From the NCBI GenBank assembly GCA_022606135.1, contig JABYQN010000001.1, positions 1,116,001 through 1,180,000 on the forward strand: a stretch of DNA of 64,000 nt, written 5' to 3'. Numbering within the stretch: position 1 is the first letter of the stretch; each line of letters opens with the position of its first letter. A program made the translations under genes and the position numbers. Under the pieces are notes generated by a model. That model was not told where the DNA came from. It saw only the letters and a list, made by a program, of their open reading frames with translations, and made no database searches. This document shows positions 61,917-64,000 of this stretch, one piece after another. The DNA is from Fomes fomentarius (taxonomy: Eukaryota; Basidiomycota; Agaricomycetes; Polyporales; Polyporaceae).

Positions 61917-62592
61917 TCAATAGTCTCCCAGCAATTCCATGTCAACAAGCTGAATTAGCATCAACCATACAACATCCTTCTCTGCCATATTGGCTTGCCA
62001 AAGCTCGTGCTTGCATGAGTTGCACAGCTTGCCCTGGAGGACCACAAACCACTGCTGTGAGTTGAATGGATCATCTTGTAAAAGATAGGGAATTGTTTCC
62101 ACTAATCCTGACTGAGTGCTCCCATATGCCTGGTTACAACTCAACACATTGTAGCAGCTGCTGGATGGGCCTGTACCGAGCAGATGGATGGTGAGACGCA
62201 AGCCTTCCAGGTACAGCATATGCATGACTGAGATGCACAGCCTGAGATCATCCTGCATCAGGTACTCTTGTGACTGATCCATGTGTTTGAAGCCCTGGAC
62301 AATGTCCTCCCCCAATGTGCTACAAATTAAGAATGCAGTTGGTAGGATAGACCATTCCCCAGTGAGACATGCAAGATTCACAAACCCAATTGACTGTGTG
62401 GCCATGAACGAAGGGGGACCGTATGGAGACTGCAGTTGCAGGTAGTCTTCCAGCCCAACCAGGTAGTACATCTGGAGATAAGCCATGGTGTCCTCTACAA
62501 TGGACCACACTCATACTTCCATCCCATTTGGATAGCAGCTGCAATAGTCTCAAAGGTCAGATTGACAGGCAGGAATGGTCTGTGTACATCAG
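61917..62592 (-). pseudogene. BTB/POZ-domain-like protein, C-terminal part, decayed
   Basis: The minus strand reads FLPVNLTFETIAAAIQMGWKYE, then after a one-base frameshift VEDTMAYLQMYYL, ATQSIGFVNLACLTGEWSIL, PTAFLICSTLGEDIVQGF, YLMQDDLRLCISVMHML and, near the end, LCNSCKHELWQANMAEKDVVW. The order ('aaaiqmgwKYE', 'a..avnLA.Lt...lLPtAl..c', 'L...Dl.rC', 'C..C') matches the region downstream of the BTB fold in the large Agaricomycete BTB family. The BTB core itself is not seen. Named by eye only. Confidence 0.5.
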
Positions 62593-62618
62593 CTCCACCA
62601 ATGTTATCACACTGGGGA

Positions 62619-63187
62619 CAATGCACAATATTTCCACGGTAAACATGGCGGGAATATAGCAGTAAAAAGAAAATATCCTGACTTAGTATTTGTGTGGTAA
62701 ATATAATGGTGATGGTAGACCCAATAGGCTGGAACATTTACAGACCATTCTCTGTGGAAATATGGAGGGTATATGAGCAAACTTCTCTGAACATTGACAG
62801 GTAGAATATGCTCAGAAACATGTGGTTAAGAGGTCGCATCTCGACAATGTATTTACGATATCACTAGGCTACAATAAGAAGGGTGATATGGAGCCTATTT
62901 CCAGGGTCAATGTGCCCTCATATCCTCCCTGTGTTCCCTTGGTAAAGACTCTAGGAATATATGAGGTGTTCCCTTGACATTGACTCCAGAAATGTGACCA
63001 AAAATATCCCAGCAAAACACAGTATACTTATGCTATGTTGCCACACTCAATGTAGACCTTGTATGGCAGGAATGTCTCTCACATTCACTCAGGAATACTG
63101 CAATATTTTCCAAATCAACATCCAGGAAAGATTTTTTCTATTCACCCCTATATTCTGCCATATTTACCCTGGAAATATCATGCATTG
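62619..63187. repeat. Inverted-repeat (MITE-like) element
   Basis: 569 bp with terminal inverted repeats of about 62-66 bp. The left end reads CAATGCACAATATTTCCACG and the reverse complement of the right end CAATGCATGATATTTCCAGG. The similarity runs on through GTAAACATGGC/GTAAATATGGC to ATATCCTG/TCTTTCCTG. No transposase inside. A target duplication was not resolved. It lies next to the BTB relic. Confidence 0.6.
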
Positions 63188-63457
63188 AGTGTCAACAAAA
63201 AGAAAGATTTCCTCCCTCACACCAAGTCTTGGCATACACATCCCAAGCAAACACCAAATCTCATCTGCCCTCTCAGAAAGCTCAACCACAGGACATCCGT
63301 GTCCCTCACCAACCTCAAATCCTGCAAGCATCTCATGGAACACCAGAGAGTGTTCTGTCAAAGCACCTCTGTGTGCACGGGCGCTTAATGGCGCTCATAG
63401 CGCACCGCCAGCTGGCAACTTCTGTTGAATTCCTGTTTCCTCCCACCTTTGTGTTAT
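63188..63457. other. Leader of the Tc1-like transposase; no other gene
   Basis: No gene recognised. This may contain the 5' end of the Tc1-like element, whose inverted repeat cannot be verified because the other end is outside the window. Confidence 0.4.
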
Positions 63458-64000
63458 ATGGCACGGCAGACAGTATCTAGAGACTTGAAAGCCCATATTC
63501 CTGTCCTCTGTCTTGAGGAAAATTGCTCAGTTCAGGAGATATGTGACATACTTGGAGTGAAAAAGTCTTTGGTTTACCAGACGTTGCAGTTTATTGATTG
63601 CTTTGGTGGCCGGCAACGCATACTCTCCAGCTCTATCATTGACTTTATTTGTGCTCTGCTGGCTGAAAAGCCCACTCTTTATCTGGATGAAATCCAAACA
63701 GATCTACTCAACACCCATGGCATTCATGTCTCCATCCCTACCCTTATTTGCACCCTGCAGCGCATACACTACAGCTCCAAGGCCGTGACAAAAGATGCTC
63801 ATAAGCAGTCTGATCTACTCTATGCTGCTTTCATCAATCAGATTGCACGTGAGGTGTTGGACCCTTACATGCTGATGTTTGTGGACAAAAACTCAGTTGA
63901 TCAGCGTACTGCTATCCGTAAATGGGGCTGGGCTCCATTGGCTTCACGCTGTGTGCAGCACAGCTACTTTGTCCATGGAAAGCACTATTCCCTTCTCCCA
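63458..64000 (+). CDS. Tc1/mariner-like transposase, N-terminal part, cut by window end
   Basis: An open frame of 181 codons from ATG 63458 to the window edge, without a stop. It starts MARQTVSRDLKAHIPVLC, has a helix-turn-helix part (CSVQEICDILGVKKSLVYQ), then GGRQRILSSSIIDFICALLA, LYLDEIQTDLLNTHGIHVSI, LQRIHYSSKAVT and the first DDE motif in PYMLMFVDKNSVDQRTAIRK, followed by RCVQHSYFVHGKHYSLLP. This matches a widespread basidiomycete Tc1-like family. The linker between the HTH and RQRILSS is shorter than I expect for the family, so a small deletion may be present. The second and third catalytic residues lie beyond the window. Confidence 0.8.
   Translation, partial: MARQTVSRDLKAHIPVLCLEENCSVQEICDILGVKKSLVYQTLQFIDCFGGRQRILSSSIIDFICALLAEKPTLYLDEIQTDLLNTHGIHVSIPTLICTLQRIHYSSKAVTKDAHKQSDLLYAAFINQIAREVLDPYMLMFVDKNSVDQRTAIRKWGWAPLASRCVQHSYFVHGKHYSLLP

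Overview
The window is nuclear DNA of a filamentous basidiomycete, most likely an Agaricomycete (mushroom or polypore). Almost every gene is cut by short introns of about 50-65 nt with GT...AG ends. Exons are GC-rich, the conserved genes look fungal, and the mobile DNA (Copia and Gypsy relics, a Tc1/IS630-like DDE family, a CACTA-like element) is of the kind common in mushroom genomes. No bacterial or organellar feature was seen.

Positions 1-27283 are a compact block of ten conserved housekeeping genes, in order: Met30/SconB F-box WD40 protein (-), GSK-3 kinase (-), complex I 24 kDa subunit (+), bestrophin-like anion channel (-), class V myosin (+), CUZ1/ZFAND1-type AN1 zinc-finger protein (-), ESCRT-III Vps2/CHMP2 (+), COG4 (-), Slt2/Mpk1 cell-wall-integrity MAP kinase (-) and Mtr4 RNA helicase (+). 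I could follow reading frames across introns from start to stop for most of them. They do not form one pathway. Several are linked by theme: membrane traffic and polarised growth (myosin V, COG4, Vps2), signalling (GSK-3, Slt2), and protein or RNA quality control (Met30, CUZ1, Mtr4). Four gene pairs are divergent over short shared promoters.

From about 27.3 kb to the end (more than 36 kb) there is no intact host gene. This is a nested repeat island. In order it holds: a dead DDE transposon (27674-32235) with recognisable terminal inverted repeats and TA ends, itself interrupted by a 1.4-kb CACTA-like element and a solo LTR; a Copia-1 LTR relic; three SINE-like units with tRNA-like heads; a large inverted pair of Copia-1 elements with 4,021-bp arms around a 1,757-bp spacer; a long stretch with only short repeats; a Gypsy-like solo LTR with target duplication; a broken Gypsy-like gag; a Copia-1 solo LTR with target duplication; a complete but mutated Copia-2 element (53805-60249) inserted in an unknown ORF; a BTB-domain pseudogene; a short inverted-repeat element; and the start of a Tc1/mariner-like transposase that is open up to the window edge.

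The most notable observations are the near-identical inverted Copia-1 pair sharing the same inactivating lesions; the nested CACTA-like element whose removal rejoins the transposase frame; the two Copia families with the same half-tRNA-iMet primer site; the tRNA-headed repeats; and a 6-nt microexon in the bestrophin-like gene. No evidently new multi-gene system was found. All protein identities come from motif and family recognition by eye, without database searches.
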